DNA of 64,000 nt from NCBI RefSeq assembly GCF_002095465.1, contig NZ_MLFP01000012.1, positions 1 to 64,000 of the forward strand, read 5' to 3'. This document shows positions 53,199-64,000 of this stretch, one piece after another (positions within the stretch are counted from its first letter, which is position 1; every line of letters starts with the position of its first letter). Under the pieces are notes generated by a model, which saw only the letters and a program-made list of their open reading frames with translations, made no database searches and was not told the DNA's origin. This stretch comes from Pantoea rodasii. Lineage in GTDB: Bacteria; Pseudomonadota; Gammaproteobacteria; Enterobacterales; Enterobacteriaceae. Position numbers and translations under genes: made by a program.

Positions 53199-53870
53199 AT
53201 GAAACTCTCCCTGATTAAACTTTTTAGCTGCGCGTTAATGGCGTTCGGGCTCAGCGCCTGTCAGACGCCGTCAACGAGCAGTACGTTACACGATGGCACT
53301 CCGCTTTCCGAACCAGACGTGCGGCTGCCGGATTATCTGGCAACCGACTGTCAGAATGTGTGGAAAATTGAAACGCCTGCAGCGATGAATAATCCACTTT
53401 ACTGGCAGCGGGCTATCGATTGCGGCGAGCGTTTATCGCCGGCGGAAGCTCGGGCAGAGGCCCGTCGCTGGCCGGTACAAGGTTGGGCGCGCGCCTTCAA
53501 ACAAGGCATTCTGTTGTCGAATGGCAATGTTACGCCATTTGAACGCCGCCAGTTTGTGGAGACACTCGAGGGTTACAGTGCGTCCTATCCGGCCACCGTG
53601 CGCCCGTTGTTAATGCTGTGGCGCAGTAACCAGACGGCGCTGCTGGCATTAAGCGGCGAACGAAGCCGCTATGCGGCACTCCAGCAGAGCAATGACGCTG
53701 AGATGGACAGTCTGCGCCAGCAGCAGACCAAATTGCGCCAGTCTCTTGAAGATACCCAGCGCAAGCTCGAGCGCTTAACCGACATCGAACGCCAGCTGTC
53801 ATCGCGTAAACCGGTGGACAGCAGCGATGCGTCACACGGTGCCAGTGATGCACAAAGTGAGGATCAGTAA
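53199..53870 (+). CDS. qseG: outer membrane lipoprotein QseG (YfhG)
   Basis: 223 residues. Signal peptide with lipobox LSAC, then a helical C-terminus with a coiled coil (MDSLRQQQTKLRQSLEDTQR). It lies between glrK and glrR with 3-base and 2-base gaps; known to interact with GlrK in E. coli. Confidence 0.92.
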   Translation: MKLSLIKLFSCALMAFGLSACQTPSTSSTLHDGTPLSEPDVRLPDYLATDCQNVWKIETPAAMNNPLYWQRAIDCGERLSPAEARAEARRWPVQGWARAFKQGILLSNGNVTPFERRQFVETLEGYSASYPATVRPLLMLWRSNQTALLALSGERSRYAALQQSNDAEMDSLRQQQTKLRQSLEDTQRKLERLTDIERQLSSRKPVDSSDASHGASDAQSEDQ

Positions 53871-53872
53871 CC

Positions 53873-55204
53873 ATGAAACAGTCCGCACGTTTATTGCTGG
53901 TGGATGACGATCCTGGCCTGCTGAAACTGCTCGGCATGCGCTTAAGCAGCGAAGGATTCCAGGTCACCACGGCGGAAAGTGGTCCAGACGCGCTGAGGCA
54001 ATTGCAGAAAGAGAAAGTTGATCTGGTGATCAGCGATCTGCGCATGGATGAAATGGACGGGCTGGCGTTATTTGGTGAGATCCAAAAGCGTCATGCCGGA
54101 TTGCCGGTGATCATTCTCACCGCGCACGGTTCCATTCCCGAAGCGGTTGCCGCCACGCAGCAGGGTGTTTTTAGCTTTCTCACCAAGCCGGTGGATCGTG
54201 ATGCGTTGTACAAAGCGATTGATGAAGCCCTGGCGCAGCGTGCGCCGGTGAGTGATGACACCTGGCGAGAAGCGGTGGTGACACGCAATCCACTGATGCT
54301 GCGATTGCTGGATCAATCGCATATGGTGGCGCAATCAGACGTCAGCGTGTTGATTAACGGCCAAAGCGGCACCGGTAAAGAGGTGCTGGCCCAGGCGATT
54401 CATGCCGCCAGCCCACGTGCAACCAAACCGTTTATCGCCATTAACTGTGGGGCGCTTCCGGAGCAACTGCTGGAGTCGGAACTCTTTGGTCATGCCAAAG
54501 GCGCTTTCACCGGGGCGGTCAGTGCCCGTGAAGGACTGTTCCAGGCAGCGGAGGGCGGCACGCTGTTTCTTGATGAAATTGGTGATATGCCGCAGGCGCT
54601 TCAGGTCAAGCTATTACGTGTGCTGCAGGAGCGCAAAGTACGTCCGCTCGGTAGTAACCGGGATGTGGATATTAATGTGCGTATTATCTCCGCCACCCAT
54701 CGCGATCTGCCCAAAGCGATGGAGAAGAAGAGTTTCCGCGAAGATCTCTACTATCGTCTCAACGTGGTGAACCTGAAAATCCCGGCACTGCATGAACGTG
54801 CGGAAGACATCCCGCTGCTGGCTAACCATCTTTTGCGCCAGTCGGCTGAACGGCATAAGCCGTTTGTGCGCAGCTTCTCGATCGACGCCATGAAGCGCTT
54901 GGTGGGCGCCAGCTGGCCTGGCAACGTGCGTCAGTTGGTCAACGTGATTGAGCAGTGTGTGGCGCTCAGCACTTCCCCGGTGATTAGCGATGCGCTGGTT
55001 GAACAGGCGCTGGCGGGCGAAAATACCGCACTGCCGACGTTTGTGGAGGCGCGTAATCAGTTTGAGCTGAACTATCTGCGCAAGCTGCTGCAAATGACCA
55101 AGGGAAATGTCACCAACGCCGCGCGTCTGGCTGGACGTAACCGTACTGAATTCTATAAGCTGCTATCACGCCATGAGCTGGACGCCAGTGAATTTAAAGA
55201 GTAG
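53873..55204 (+). CDS. glrR: sigma-54-dependent response regulator GlrR (QseF)
   Basis: 443 residues. Receiver domain (LLLVDDDPGLLKLL, phospho-Asp in ISDLRMDEMDG), AAA+ domain with GQSGTGKEVLAQAIH, the sigma-54 contact loop GAFTGA and Walker B GGTLFLDEIGDM, and a C-terminal Fis-type HTH (NVTNAARLAGRNRTEFY). Activates glmY through the TGTC-N10-GACA sites upstream. Confidence 0.96.
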   Translation: MKQSARLLLVDDDPGLLKLLGMRLSSEGFQVTTAESGPDALRQLQKEKVDLVISDLRMDEMDGLALFGEIQKRHAGLPVIILTAHGSIPEAVAATQQGVFSFLTKPVDRDALYKAIDEALAQRAPVSDDTWREAVVTRNPLMLRLLDQSHMVAQSDVSVLINGQSGTGKEVLAQAIHAASPRATKPFIAINCGALPEQLLESELFGHAKGAFTGAVSAREGLFQAAEGGTLFLDEIGDMPQALQVKLLRVLQERKVRPLGSNRDVDINVRIISATHRDLPKAMEKKSFREDLYYRLNVVNLKIPALHERAEDIPLLANHLLRQSAERHKPFVRSFSIDAMKRLVGASWPGNVRQLVNVIEQCVALSTSPVISDALVEQALAGENTALPTFVEARNQFELNYLRKLLQMTKGNVTNAARLAGRNRTEFYKLLSRHELDASEFKE

Positions 55205-55238
55205 CTTGCTGCGGCAGCGTCAGGAACACATATACTAA

Positions 55239-56851
<1,613 letters not shown>

Positions 56852-56875
56852 GGTGAATTCCTTATGATGACTTTA

Positions 56876-56898
56876 AATATGTATTTTAAATGCATCTT
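56876..56898 (-). promoter_or_regulatory. NsrR operator of hmp
   Basis: On the minus strand AAGATGCATTT-A-AAATACATATT is an 11-1-11 inverted repeat nearly identical to the NsrR consensus, 25 bases before the hmp ATG. Confidence 0.9.
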
Positions 56899-57058
56899 AT
56901 GATCGTTCATCCTGCCTGTAAATCCCCTGTTTTGTTTACGGACAAAGCAAGAAAGGTGGAAGCTGGGCCACAAACCTGAAAAATTTTCCACTTCCGGTTG
57001 AGCAAATATCCTGATTTCCAGGCGGGCATAAAACCGTAAAAAACCCGTTCCAGCGCCA

Positions 57059-57074
57059 TGCCAATCGTTTGCGT
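57059..57074 (-). promoter_or_regulatory. PurR box of glyA
   Basis: TGCCAATCGTTTGCGT on the plus strand is ACGCAAACGATTGGCA on the minus strand and matches the PurR operator known upstream of E. coli glyA. Confidence 0.65.
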
Positions 57075-57189
57075 AAAAAGAGGGTATTGACGCTACCGTC
57101 ACCTGACAAAACCGTTTACACTGTTGGCCTTCGCCCCTTGCCGGGGCCTAAACTGCCGTTAAAAAAGTTAGCTAGTCAGGAGATGCCGG

Positions 57190-58442
57190 ATGTTAAAGCG
57201 TGATATGAACATTGCCGATTATGATGCCGAGTTGTGGCAGGCTATGGAGCAAGAAAAGGTGCGTCAGGAAGAGCACATTGAACTGATTGCTTCTGAAAAC
57301 TACACCAGCCCACGCGTAATGCAGGCGCAAGGTTCACAGCTCACCAACAAATATGCTGAAGGGTATCCGGGCAAACGCTACTACGGCGGATGTGAATACG
57401 TTGATATCGTTGAGCAGCTGGCGATTGACCGCGCGAAAGCGTTGTTCGGCGCAGACTTTGCCAACGTGCAGCCGCACTCAGGTTCCCAGGCTAACTTCGC
57501 GGTGTACACTGCGCTGCTGCAGCCGGGCGACACCATCCTTGGGATGAACCTGGCACACGGTGGTCACTTGACCCACGGTTCTCCGGTTAACCTGTCAGGC
57601 AAACTGTATAACGTTATCCCTTACGGCATCGATGAAACGGGCAAAATCAACTACGACGAATTGGCTGAGCTGGCAAAAACGCATAAGCCAAAAATGATAG
57701 TCGGTGGTTTCTCTGCTTATTCTGGCATCTGTGACTGGGCTAAAATGCGTGAAATCGCGGATAGCGTTGGCGCTTATCTGTTCGTTGACATGGCGCACGT
57801 TGCCGGTCTGATCGCAGCAGACGTCTACCCGAACCCGGTGCCACATGCTCACATCGTGACTTCAACCACCCACAAAACCCTGGCGGGTCCTCGTGGTGGT
57901 CTGATTCTGGCGAAGAACGGTGACGAAGACCTGTACAAAAACTGAACTCCGCGGTGTTCCCGGGTGGTCAGGGTGGCCCGCTGATGCACGTGATCGCAGG
58001 TAAAGCGGTAGCGTTTAAAGAAGCGATGGAGCCAGAGTTCAAGACTTACCAGCAGCAAGTGGCTAAGAACGCGAAGGCGATGGTTGAAGTGCTGCTGGAG
58101 CGTGGCTACAACATCGTTTCCGGTGGAACTTATAACCACCTGTTCCTGATTGACCTGGTGAGCAAAAACCTGACCGGTAAAGAAGCGGATGCCGCGTTGG
58201 GCCGTGCCAACATCACTGTGAACAAAAACAGCGTACCAAACGATCCGAAGAGCCCATTTGTGACCTCTGGTGTGCGTATCGGTACCCCAGCAGTGACGCG
58301 TCGTGGCTTTAAAGAAGCTGACGTGCGTGAACTGGCTGGCTGGATTGCTGACGTGCTGGACAACATCAACGACGAAGCGACCATTGAACGCACCAAGCAG
58401 AAAGTCCTCGATATTTGTACTCGTCTGCCTGTGTATGCCTGA
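57190..58442 (+). CDS. glyA: serine hydroxymethyltransferase, apparent frameshift
   Basis: 417 residues when joined, as in E. coli. PLP enzyme converting serine and THF to glycine. [35 protein letters not shown], and [12 protein letters not shown] with the PLP lysine. After DEDLYK a missing A in 57,937-57,941 (5 instead of 6) causes a TGA; correction gives [19 protein letters not shown] and the remainder to [10 protein letters not shown]. Essential for one-carbon supply, so the break is probably an error. Confidence 0.96.
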
Positions 58443-58466
58443 TTGAGTTCAAGTCTGATTAAGTCT

Positions 58467-58496
58467 GAAGGGATGGCGTAAGCCGTCCCTTTTTTA
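58467..58496 (+). terminator. terminator of glyA
   Basis: AAGGGATGGC-GTAA-GCCGTCCCTT with one mismatch, followed by six T. Confidence 0.8.
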
Positions 58497-58642
58497 TGCA
58501 CGCGATTTCCCGCACCTCAGATGCGAAGCCTGTCGCATTCAAATAATTTACCACGACCTTTCATTTCACTTTTGCTCAAGCCTCTGACAAAGTAGCGGCC
58601 CAACGGGCTGCGGGCGCAGTCGACATGTCTGCGGGAGGCAAA

Positions 58643-59778
58643 ATGACCATCGGATCGGCCAGATGGCTGGGACTCAGCTACTTCACCTACTTCTTCTGTT
58701 ACGGCATTTACTTACCTTTTTGGAGCGTCTGGCTCAAAGGCATCGGTCTGGATGCAGAACAAATCGGCTTGCTGCTGGGCTGCGGCATGGTGGCGCGTTT
58801 TGTCGGCAGTTTATTGATTGCCTCACAGGTCAGAAACCCATCCCAGCTTATCCTGGCTCTGCGCTTACTGGCGTTGATGACCTGCCTGTTTGCTATCGGC
58901 TTCTGGTTTGGAGGCCAGTGGTTATGGCTGCTACTGGTGATGGTGGGCTTTAATCTGTTCTTCTCGCCGCTGGTGCCGCTCAGTGATGCGCTGGCCGCCA
59001 CCTGGACACAGCAAATTGGTTTGGCCTATGGCCCGGTGCGTTTGTGGGGCTCGCTGGCATTTGTCATCAGTTCTGCGTTGACCGGGATGCTGGTCAGCGC
59101 CTGGTCATCGCAGGCGATTCTGGTATTACTTAGCGCCGGCGTACTGGCGATGTTGTCAGGTATGATGCTGCCGCCGAAAACCCGACCACAAGGCGATGCA
59201 CGGCAGGGTGCCAGTGGCGGGTGGTCAGCGTGGCGCGATCTGCTGCGTGAAAACGCCGTCTGGCGGTTTATGTTGTGCGTAACGTTAATGCAGGGTGCGC
59301 ACGCGGCTTACTACAGCTTCAGTGCTATCTGGTGGCAAGAGGCAGGCTATTCCGCCACGGTCATTGGTTATTTGTGGTCACTGGGTGTGGTGGCAGAGAT
59401 CGTGGTTTTGCTCTGAGTCATCGATTATTCCGGCGCTGGACTGCACGCGATTTGCTGCTGCTCTCCTGCGTTTGTGCCTTGGTGCGCTGGGTGATGCTCG
59501 GTTCCAGCACCGCGCTCCCGCTGTTGATCGCCGCGCAAATCCTGCACTGCGGCAGCTTCACTGTGTGCCATTTGGCGGCGATGCGCTTTATTGCCGCGCG
59601 TAAGGGCGCTGAAGTGATCCGCCTGCAATCGCTCTACTCGGCGCTGGCGATGGGGGGCGGTATTGCCATCATGACGATGATCTGCGGCGTACTGTTTACC
59701 CATCTACAAGGTCATCTGTTCTGGGTAATGGCATTGGTGGCGCTTCCGGCCCTGTTTCTTCGTCCGCGCGCCGCTTAG
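58643..59778 (+). CDS. hcaT: MFS transporter HcaT-like, apparent frameshift
   Basis: 378 residues when joined (E. coli HcaT 379). Twelve predicted membrane segments; YFTYFFCYGIYLPFWSVWLKG, GFNLFFSPLVPLSDALA, GPVRLWGSLAFV and QILHCGSFTVCHLAAMR match HcaT/PPP-family transporters. A missing T in 59,406-59,409 ends the first frame at TGA; correction gives AEIVVFALSHRLFRR. ATG 58,643 has GGGAGG upstream; ATG 58,625 is an alternative. E. coli HcaT is assigned to 3-phenylpropionate, but substrate here is unproven and no hca operon is seen. Confidence 0.88.
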
Positions 59779-61043
59779 GCTTCCAAAAGTTGGCGAATAC
59801 GCTGCTGCTGGTGATAACTCAGCGGCAGCTCAGCATGGATCAGCGGCGGTGAAAACAGCGGTAAAGACGTGGCGTAAGGCGTGATCACCAGCGCTACGTC
59901 ACGCGGTGCGCCTTCACGTTGAAAATGCAGCATATCCTGATAGGTGATATTGATCGGCAGCAGCGTCATCTCGCGGATCTGCTGTTCCAGCAACTGCTCC
60001 ATCGCCGCATCCGCACCGGTCAATAACAGCACCTGCTTTTCCTGTAGCGCACTCTCCTGCATCAGCCAGGCACCGAACAACACGGCGACCAAACTCACTT
60101 CTTCGGCACTAAACTGCGTACCAAAATCACTGCTGAAGTGATGCAGGGCCCGCTCGGTGGTGCGCAGCAGTCTGGGATAAAGCCGTGCCACATCCAGCGC
60201 TACGCTGTTATCGATGCCAATGGCAAAATGGCTGCGATCCAGTGCCTGCGCCAGATGCGTAAACAGCTGTAGCTTCAGTTCCTGCTGATTTTTGATGCGG
60301 GTCTGCGCCAGTTGCTCAAAGCGGGCAATCAGCGCTTCCACCGCCGCCATTAATTTCTGCGCCTGGCTATCGCTAATAAGATTGCCGTCAGGCGCATGAA
60401 TCAGGCTGAACAACAGCGTCCAGAAGTCGGTCTCACTGGCATCAGGTACTAAATGACAGCGTTTTTGCCAGTGATGAATCACATCATCCGCTGCGCCACG
60501 TTCGACTTTTTCAGCCAGCCATACGCGTTGAGCGGGGCTGAACATGGCATTTTGTCGTTGGCACAGCGAATACTTCATGAAAATTTGCAGGAACAGCCGA
60601 TCGCGCGGGCTGAAGTTGCGCGCCAGGCGCAGACTGCAGTGCTGTATCAGCGCCTGCAGATTGGTCTCATCCCACAGCGCTTTCTCAATATTGAGCACTT
60701 TCAGACGCTGACGCAGCACCGGGGCAAAATGTTCGCAGACGAAATCCTGCGACAAGCGCAGCGCGCGTCGCAACCAATGAAGCAGGCAGAGCCGTCTATC
60801 CAGTTCCGTGCCATGAATGCGTAAGCTGCCATCTACCATCTGGTGTAGCTCCAGTTGATGGTAGCGCTGTATCTCATCACCGACATCCGCGATATCCTGT
60901 CGGGAAACGACAGGCTCTACACCGTTCAGCTGGCAGAGTTTTTCAAGCGTTAATGCGGGAGCAGGCAGATACAGCAGCAATAGCAGATGGCAACGACGCT
61001 GGGCGCGGCTGAAGAGTGGTGCAGATGAAGGTGCAGAACTCAT
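59775..61043 (-). CDS. csiE: stationary-phase inducible protein CsiE
   Basis: 422 residues with PRD-like helical repeats (RLFLQIFMKYSLCQRQN; FGTQFSAEEVSLVAVLFGAWL). ATG 61,043. Stop overlaps convergent hcaT by 4 bases. In E. coli it is RpoS/CRP controlled; molecular role unknown. Confidence 0.88.
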   Translation of the reverse strand: MSSAPSSAPLFSRAQRRCHLLLLLYLPAPALTLEKLCQLNGVEPVVSRQDIADVGDEIQRYHQLELHQMVDGSLRIHGTELDRRLCLLHWLRRALRLSQDFVCEHFAPVLRQRLKVLNIEKALWDETNLQALIQHCSLRLARNFSPRDRLFLQIFMKYSLCQRQNAMFSPAQRVWLAEKVERGAADDVIHHWQKRCHLVPDASETDFWTLLFSLIHAPDGNLISDSQAQKLMAAVEALIARFEQLAQTRIKNQQELKLQLFTHLAQALDRSHFAIGIDNSVALDVARLYPRLLRTTERALHHFSSDFGTQFSAEEVSLVAVLFGAWLMQESALQEKQVLLLTGADAAMEQLLEQQIREMTLLPINITYQDMLHFQREGAPRDVALVITPYATSLPLFSPPLIHAELPLSYHQQQRIRQLLEA

Positions 61044-61179
61044 CAATCGTATTATCCGCAGGTCATTTTTGAGCTAAGAATAGCTAACTCCACGCGGTAA
61101 CCCTGCACTTTGTCGTGACTTTTGCTCAGAGCTTTTAGGCGGGTCACAGTTTTTCTGGACCAGTATAATCTTCACTCGA

Positions 61180-61202
61180 GAATTGTTACTTTATAACACA
61201 TG
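61180..61202 (+). promoter_or_regulatory. Zur-like palindrome before zevAB
   Basis: TGTTA-CTTTA-TAACA (61,184-61,198) forms the centre of a 23-base Zur-like operator that runs into the ATG at 61,200. It fits zinc-regulated transport, but is inference from similarity. Confidence 0.45.
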
Positions 61203-61826
61203 AAAATGACGCTCATTCCTTTTACGCTGTTGTTCAGCGCCGCGGCCTGGTCACATCCGCACAGCTTTATCGATATGAAAACCGAGTTTGTTAGTGAAAG
61301 CGATCATCTGACAGGCATGAAGATGGTGTGGACCATGGATGAAATTACCTCGGCCGACCTGCTTTACGATGCCGGCAAAGCAAAACCCGGTGATGTGGTA
61401 TGGAAAAAGCTGGCGGCACAGGTGATGGCCAACGTTCTGGGTCAGCATTACTTTTCTGAAGTGTGGCAGGACAAAACGCGCGTGAAGTTCCTGAATCTGC
61501 CCAAAGAGTACAACCTGTCGCGCAAGGGCAACAAAGCGGTATTGGAATTTATCGTGCCGTTTGGCGAACCCCAGTCGCTGAGTGCGAAGCAGTACCGTAT
61601 TCAGACTTTCGACCCAAGCTACTTCGTTGATATGTATTACGATAACCCACAGGCCTTAACCATGGACGACAGCGTCAAAGCCCACTGCCAGATCGATTTA
61701 CACACGCCTAAACCTGACGACTCGCTGAAACAATATGCGCTGTCGCTGGATAAAGCGGATGCGCCGCCAGAGGACATGGATCTCGGCCAGCAGTTCGCGC
61801 AGATGGTGACCCTGACATGTCATTAA
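61200..61826 (+). CDS. DUF1007 family protein, ZevA-like zinc uptake accessory
   Basis: 208 residues. Signal peptide (LIPFTLLFSAAAWSHPHSF) followed by a His-containing mature start (HPHSFIDMKTEF), typical of DUF1007 proteins paired with RcnA-type permeases. It overlaps the next gene by 10 bases, so the two form an operon. Haemophilus ZevAB is described as zinc uptake; metal specificity here is inferred. Confidence 0.8.
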   Translation: MKMTLIPFTLLFSAAAWSHPHSFIDMKTEFVSESDHLTGMKMVWTMDEITSADLLYDAGKAKPGDVVWKKLAAQVMANVLGQHYFSEVWQDKTRVKFLNLPKEYNLSRKGNKAVLEFIVPFGEPQSLSAKQYRIQTFDPSYFVDMYYDNPQALTMDDSVKAHCQIDLHTPKPDDSLKQYALSLDKADAPPEDMDLGQQFAQMVTLTCH

Positions 61827-62806
61827 TGACTCTGTCCCTGCGATCGCGTCGCTTATGGCCACTGTGGTTACTGGCGGCCATCATGTTGGTGGCAGGGTTT
61901 GCCCTGTGGCAACACTGGTCGCAAATATTGCTGCAAAGCGTTTTGTGGCAGAAAGTCCTGAATCGTGAAATGACTCAACTGCTGCAGCAAGTGGCTGAAC
62001 AGCCGCAGCAGGCGGGCGTGACTTTAATGCTCTTTAGCCTGGCGTATGGCGTGCTGCACGCGCTCGGTCCAGGGCACGGCAAAGTGGTGATCAGCACCTT
62101 CCTGGCGACGCATCCCGCGAAGCTGAAAACCAGCATGAAACTGACGTTACTGGCCGCACTGTTGCAAGGCGGTGTGGCGATTGGTTTGGTGACAGTGATG
62201 CTGGTGGTGTTGCAAACCTCATCGCGGCAAATGCATCTCGGTAGTTACTGGCTGGAGAAGGGCAGTTATCTGCTGGTGATGGCATTGGGCATCTGGGTCG
62301 GCTGGCGTGCGCTGCGTGCATTACTTCCGCTATTACGTCCCACCCCAGCGAAGATACAGATTTACGCCATTCGCCCGCATCACCAGCATGACGAACATTG
62401 CGGATGCGGTCATGCGCATCTGCCGAGCGCTGAACAGATGGATCGCGCGGTGAGCGGCAAAACGCAGGCGCTGGTGGTGTTCTCTATGGGCATGCGCCCG
62501 TGTTCTGGTGCCATCATGATGCTGCTGTTTTCCAAGGTGATTGGCGTATATATGTGGGGCGTGGCTTCGGCGGTGGCAATGGCCATCGGCACGGCGGTCA
62601 CGGTCTCCGCTATGGGCTTGGTCGTTCAGCGGTCGCGACGATTAGCGGAAAGGTTAGGTGCGGCCAACGGTGAATCGCGCTCGGCAAAAATCATTATGCC
62701 GGCATTAGGATTGGCTGGTGGGATTCTGCTGGTGCTGGCCGGATGGTTATGGTTACTGTGGCAAAGTGCACAGCCGATGATGAGTAGCGGTTTACGTCCG
62801 TTTTAA
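61817..62806 (+). CDS. NiCoT/RcnA-like metal transporter, ZevB-like permease
   Basis: 329 residues, about six membrane segments. LHALGPGHGKVVISTFLATHP is the NiCoT/UreH signature, followed by a cytosolic His/Cys loop (HHQHDEHCGCGHAHLP) and GMRPCSGAIMMLLF. Probable metal permease coupled to the DUF1007 protein upstream. Zinc is likely by analogy with ZevB, but nickel/cobalt cannot be excluded. Confidence 0.82.
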   Translation: MSLMTLSLRSRRLWPLWLLAAIMLVAGFALWQHWSQILLQSVLWQKVLNREMTQLLQQVAEQPQQAGVTLMLFSLAYGVLHALGPGHGKVVISTFLATHPAKLKTSMKLTLLAALLQGGVAIGLVTVMLVVLQTSSRQMHLGSYWLEKGSYLLVMALGIWVGWRALRALLPLLRPTPAKIQIYAIRPHHQHDEHCGCGHAHLPSAEQMDRAVSGKTQALVVFSMGMRPCSGAIMMLLFSKVIGVYMWGVASAVAMAIGTAVTVSAMGLVVQRSRRLAERLGAANGESRSAKIIMPALGLAGGILLVLAGWLWLLWQSAQPMMSSGLRPF

Positions 62807-62810
62807 CGGT

Positions 62811-62844
62811 GAAAAAAAGGCGGAATATCCTATCCGCCTTTTTC
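62811..62844. terminator. bidirectional terminator between zevB-like gene and suhB
   Basis: AAAAAAAGGCGGA/TCCGCCTTTTT hairpin between convergent genes. Confidence 0.85.
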
Positions 62845-62848
62845 CTGC

Positions 62849-63651
62849 TTAGCGCTTCAGCGCTTCGCTCAATTCTTCACGCATAGAAGCCAGCATGGCT
62901 TTCACAACGCGTGGGTTACCTGCAACGAGATTACCCGACAGCATATAACCATGGTTGCCGGTGAAGTCAGTCACCAGGCCGCCCGCTTCACGAACCAGCA
63001 GTTCGCCCGCAGCAAAATCCCATGCTTCAGGCCGATCTCAAAGTAACCATCCACACGGCCAGCAGCCACGTAAGCCAGATCCAGCGCAGCAGAACCGGTG
63101 CGACGGAAGTCTGCACACTGAGTAAACAGTTTGCCGACGATGTTGATGTAAGGGGTAGCGTGTTGTTTCAGCTTGAACGGGAAGCCGGTTGCGAGGATGG
63201 TGCCATCCAGATCGCGAGCCGTGCTGCCACGCAGACGGTAACCGTTAAGCTGTGCGCCCTGGCCGCGTACTGCGGTGAACAGTTCATTGCGCATTGGATC
63301 GTAAACCACAGCCACTTCAGTGCGGCCTTTGATGCGCACGGCGATAGAGACAGAGAAGTGGGGTAAACGTTTGATGAAGTTGGTGGTGCCATCCAGCGGA
63401 TCGATTACCCATTGAATGTCCTGATCATCACCCGCCAGTTCACCGCTTTCTTCGGTGATGATGGAGTGCTGCGGATATGATTTGCGAATCACTTCGATAA
63501 TCAGACGTTCTGCGTCACGGTCAACATTAGTAACGAAGTCGTTGCTGCCTTTCTGGCTAGCTTCGACAGCGTCCGGGGTTTCATAATTCTTGGCAATTAA
63601 ATTTCCGGCCTTGCGCGCTGCGCGCACGGCGATGTTGAGCATCGGATGCAT
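62849..63651 (-). CDS. suhB: inositol-1-monophosphatase/Nus factor SuhB, apparent frameshift
   Basis: 267 residues if corrected (E. coli 267). MHPMLNIAVRAARKAGNLIA, EESGE and WVIDPLDGTTNFIKRLPHF carry the metal-binding site. After FEIGLK a missing base near 63,024 (CCATGG read as CATGG) breaks the frame; correction gives PWDFAAGELLVREAGGL and a stop at 62,849. SuhB also acts in rRNA antitermination. Divergent from trmJ. Confidence 0.94.
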
Positions 63652-63773
63652 CGGTATCTCTCGCTGGATGTTAAAGAACGGGTCAAAACGGCGCGGAGTA
63701 TATCAGGGTGTTCAGCAAATGTCCTACTTTTATGCTAGGCTACGCGCCATCAATTTCTCACCGTCCACTAATT

Positions 63774-64000
63774 ATGCTGCAAAATATCCGAATCGTACTG
63801 GTAGAAACTTCGCACACCGGCAATATGGGCTCTGTCGCTCGCGCCATGAAAACCATGGGATTAACTAATCTGTATCTGGTTAACCCGCTGGTCAAACCTG
63901 ACTCTCAGGCCATCTCACTCGCCGCGGGTGCCAGTGATGTGATTGGCGAGGCAAAAATTGTCGACACGCTGGATGAAGCGATTGCGGGCTGCAGCCTGGT
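63774..64000 (+). CDS. trmJ: tRNA (cytidine/uridine-2'-O-)-methyltransferase TrmJ, partial
   Basis: N-terminal 75 residues, cut by the window end. [19 protein letters not shown] and [11 protein letters not shown] are the start of the SPOUT fold of TrmJ, which methylates tRNA position 32. Usual neighbour of suhB. Confidence 0.93.
   Translation, partial: MLQNIRIVLVETSHTGNMGSVARAMKTMGLTNLYLVNPLVKPDSQAISLAAGASDVIGEAKIVDTLDEAIAGCSL

Noticed and set aside
57190-58442. glyA, era, suhB and glnB as true pseudogenes
   Set aside because: Single-base homopolymer-type losses in indispensable or important genes that otherwise have full, conserved sequence; error is more likely.

Overview
The window is chromosomal DNA of an Enterobacterales bacterium. 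Gene order and protein sequences fit the Pantoea/Erwinia side of the order, but the genus is an inference. It has two parts. Bases 1 to about 21,790 are an accessory genomic island ending at the 3' end of the tmRNA gene ssrA. Bases 21,790 to 64,000 are conserved core genome in an E. coli-like order, from smpB to trmJ.

Island, right half (about 13.8-21.7 kb): a degraded P4-like phage satellite. It has a tyrosine integrase next to ssrA, a SIR2-domain gene directly downstream of the integrase, an Ogr/Delta zinc-finger activator with a TGT-N12-ACA operator in front of it, a phased cluster of GGTGAA iterons, an AlpA regulator, and an Ash/Icd-like leftward operon ending in a P4 alpha-type primase-helicase. 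The packaging genes sid and psu are not present. The integrase-proximal position of the SIR2 gene is where P4 satellites usually carry anti-phage cargo.

Island, left half (1-13.8 kb): two very large STAND/NACHT-type NTPases (1255 and 1524 residues). Each starts with a PD-(D/E)xK (Cap4/DUF4297-like) nuclease domain and ends in a long helical region, as in Avs/bNACHT anti-phage sensors. Between them lie an HNH endonuclease and a permuted papain-fold (YiiX/C92-like) hydrolase. Decayed pieces (an IS66-type tnpA and a dihydrodipicolinate synthase-family gene) and an imperfect 25-bp repeat lie around this block. This is the best candidate for an undescribed defence locus. No distal copy of the ssrA 3' end was seen, so the island probably continues left of the window.

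Core: ssrA-smpB, ratA-ratB, bamE, recN, nadK, grpE, ung, grcA, srmB, trmN6, nadB, rseD-rpoE-rseABC, lepA-lepB-rnc-era-recO-pdxJ-acpS, yfhL, yfhH, pgpC, tadA, mltF, purL, the sRNA gene glmY, glrK-qseG-glrR-glnB, hmp, glyA, hcaT, csiE, a zevAB-like pair, suhB and the start of trmJ. Control sites readable in the sequence include LexA boxes (recN), a sigma-32 promoter (grpE), an FNR box (grcA), PurR boxes (purL, glyA), a sigma-54 promoter with GlrR sites (glmY), an NsrR box (hmp) and a Zur-like palindrome (zevAB).

Caution on quality: at least 15 single-base indels interrupt otherwise intact genes, including the essential or important era, glyA, suhB, nadK and glnB. Most are one base missing from a short homopolymer. 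This points to sequencing or assembly error rather than gene decay, so coordinates for these genes are given across the break.
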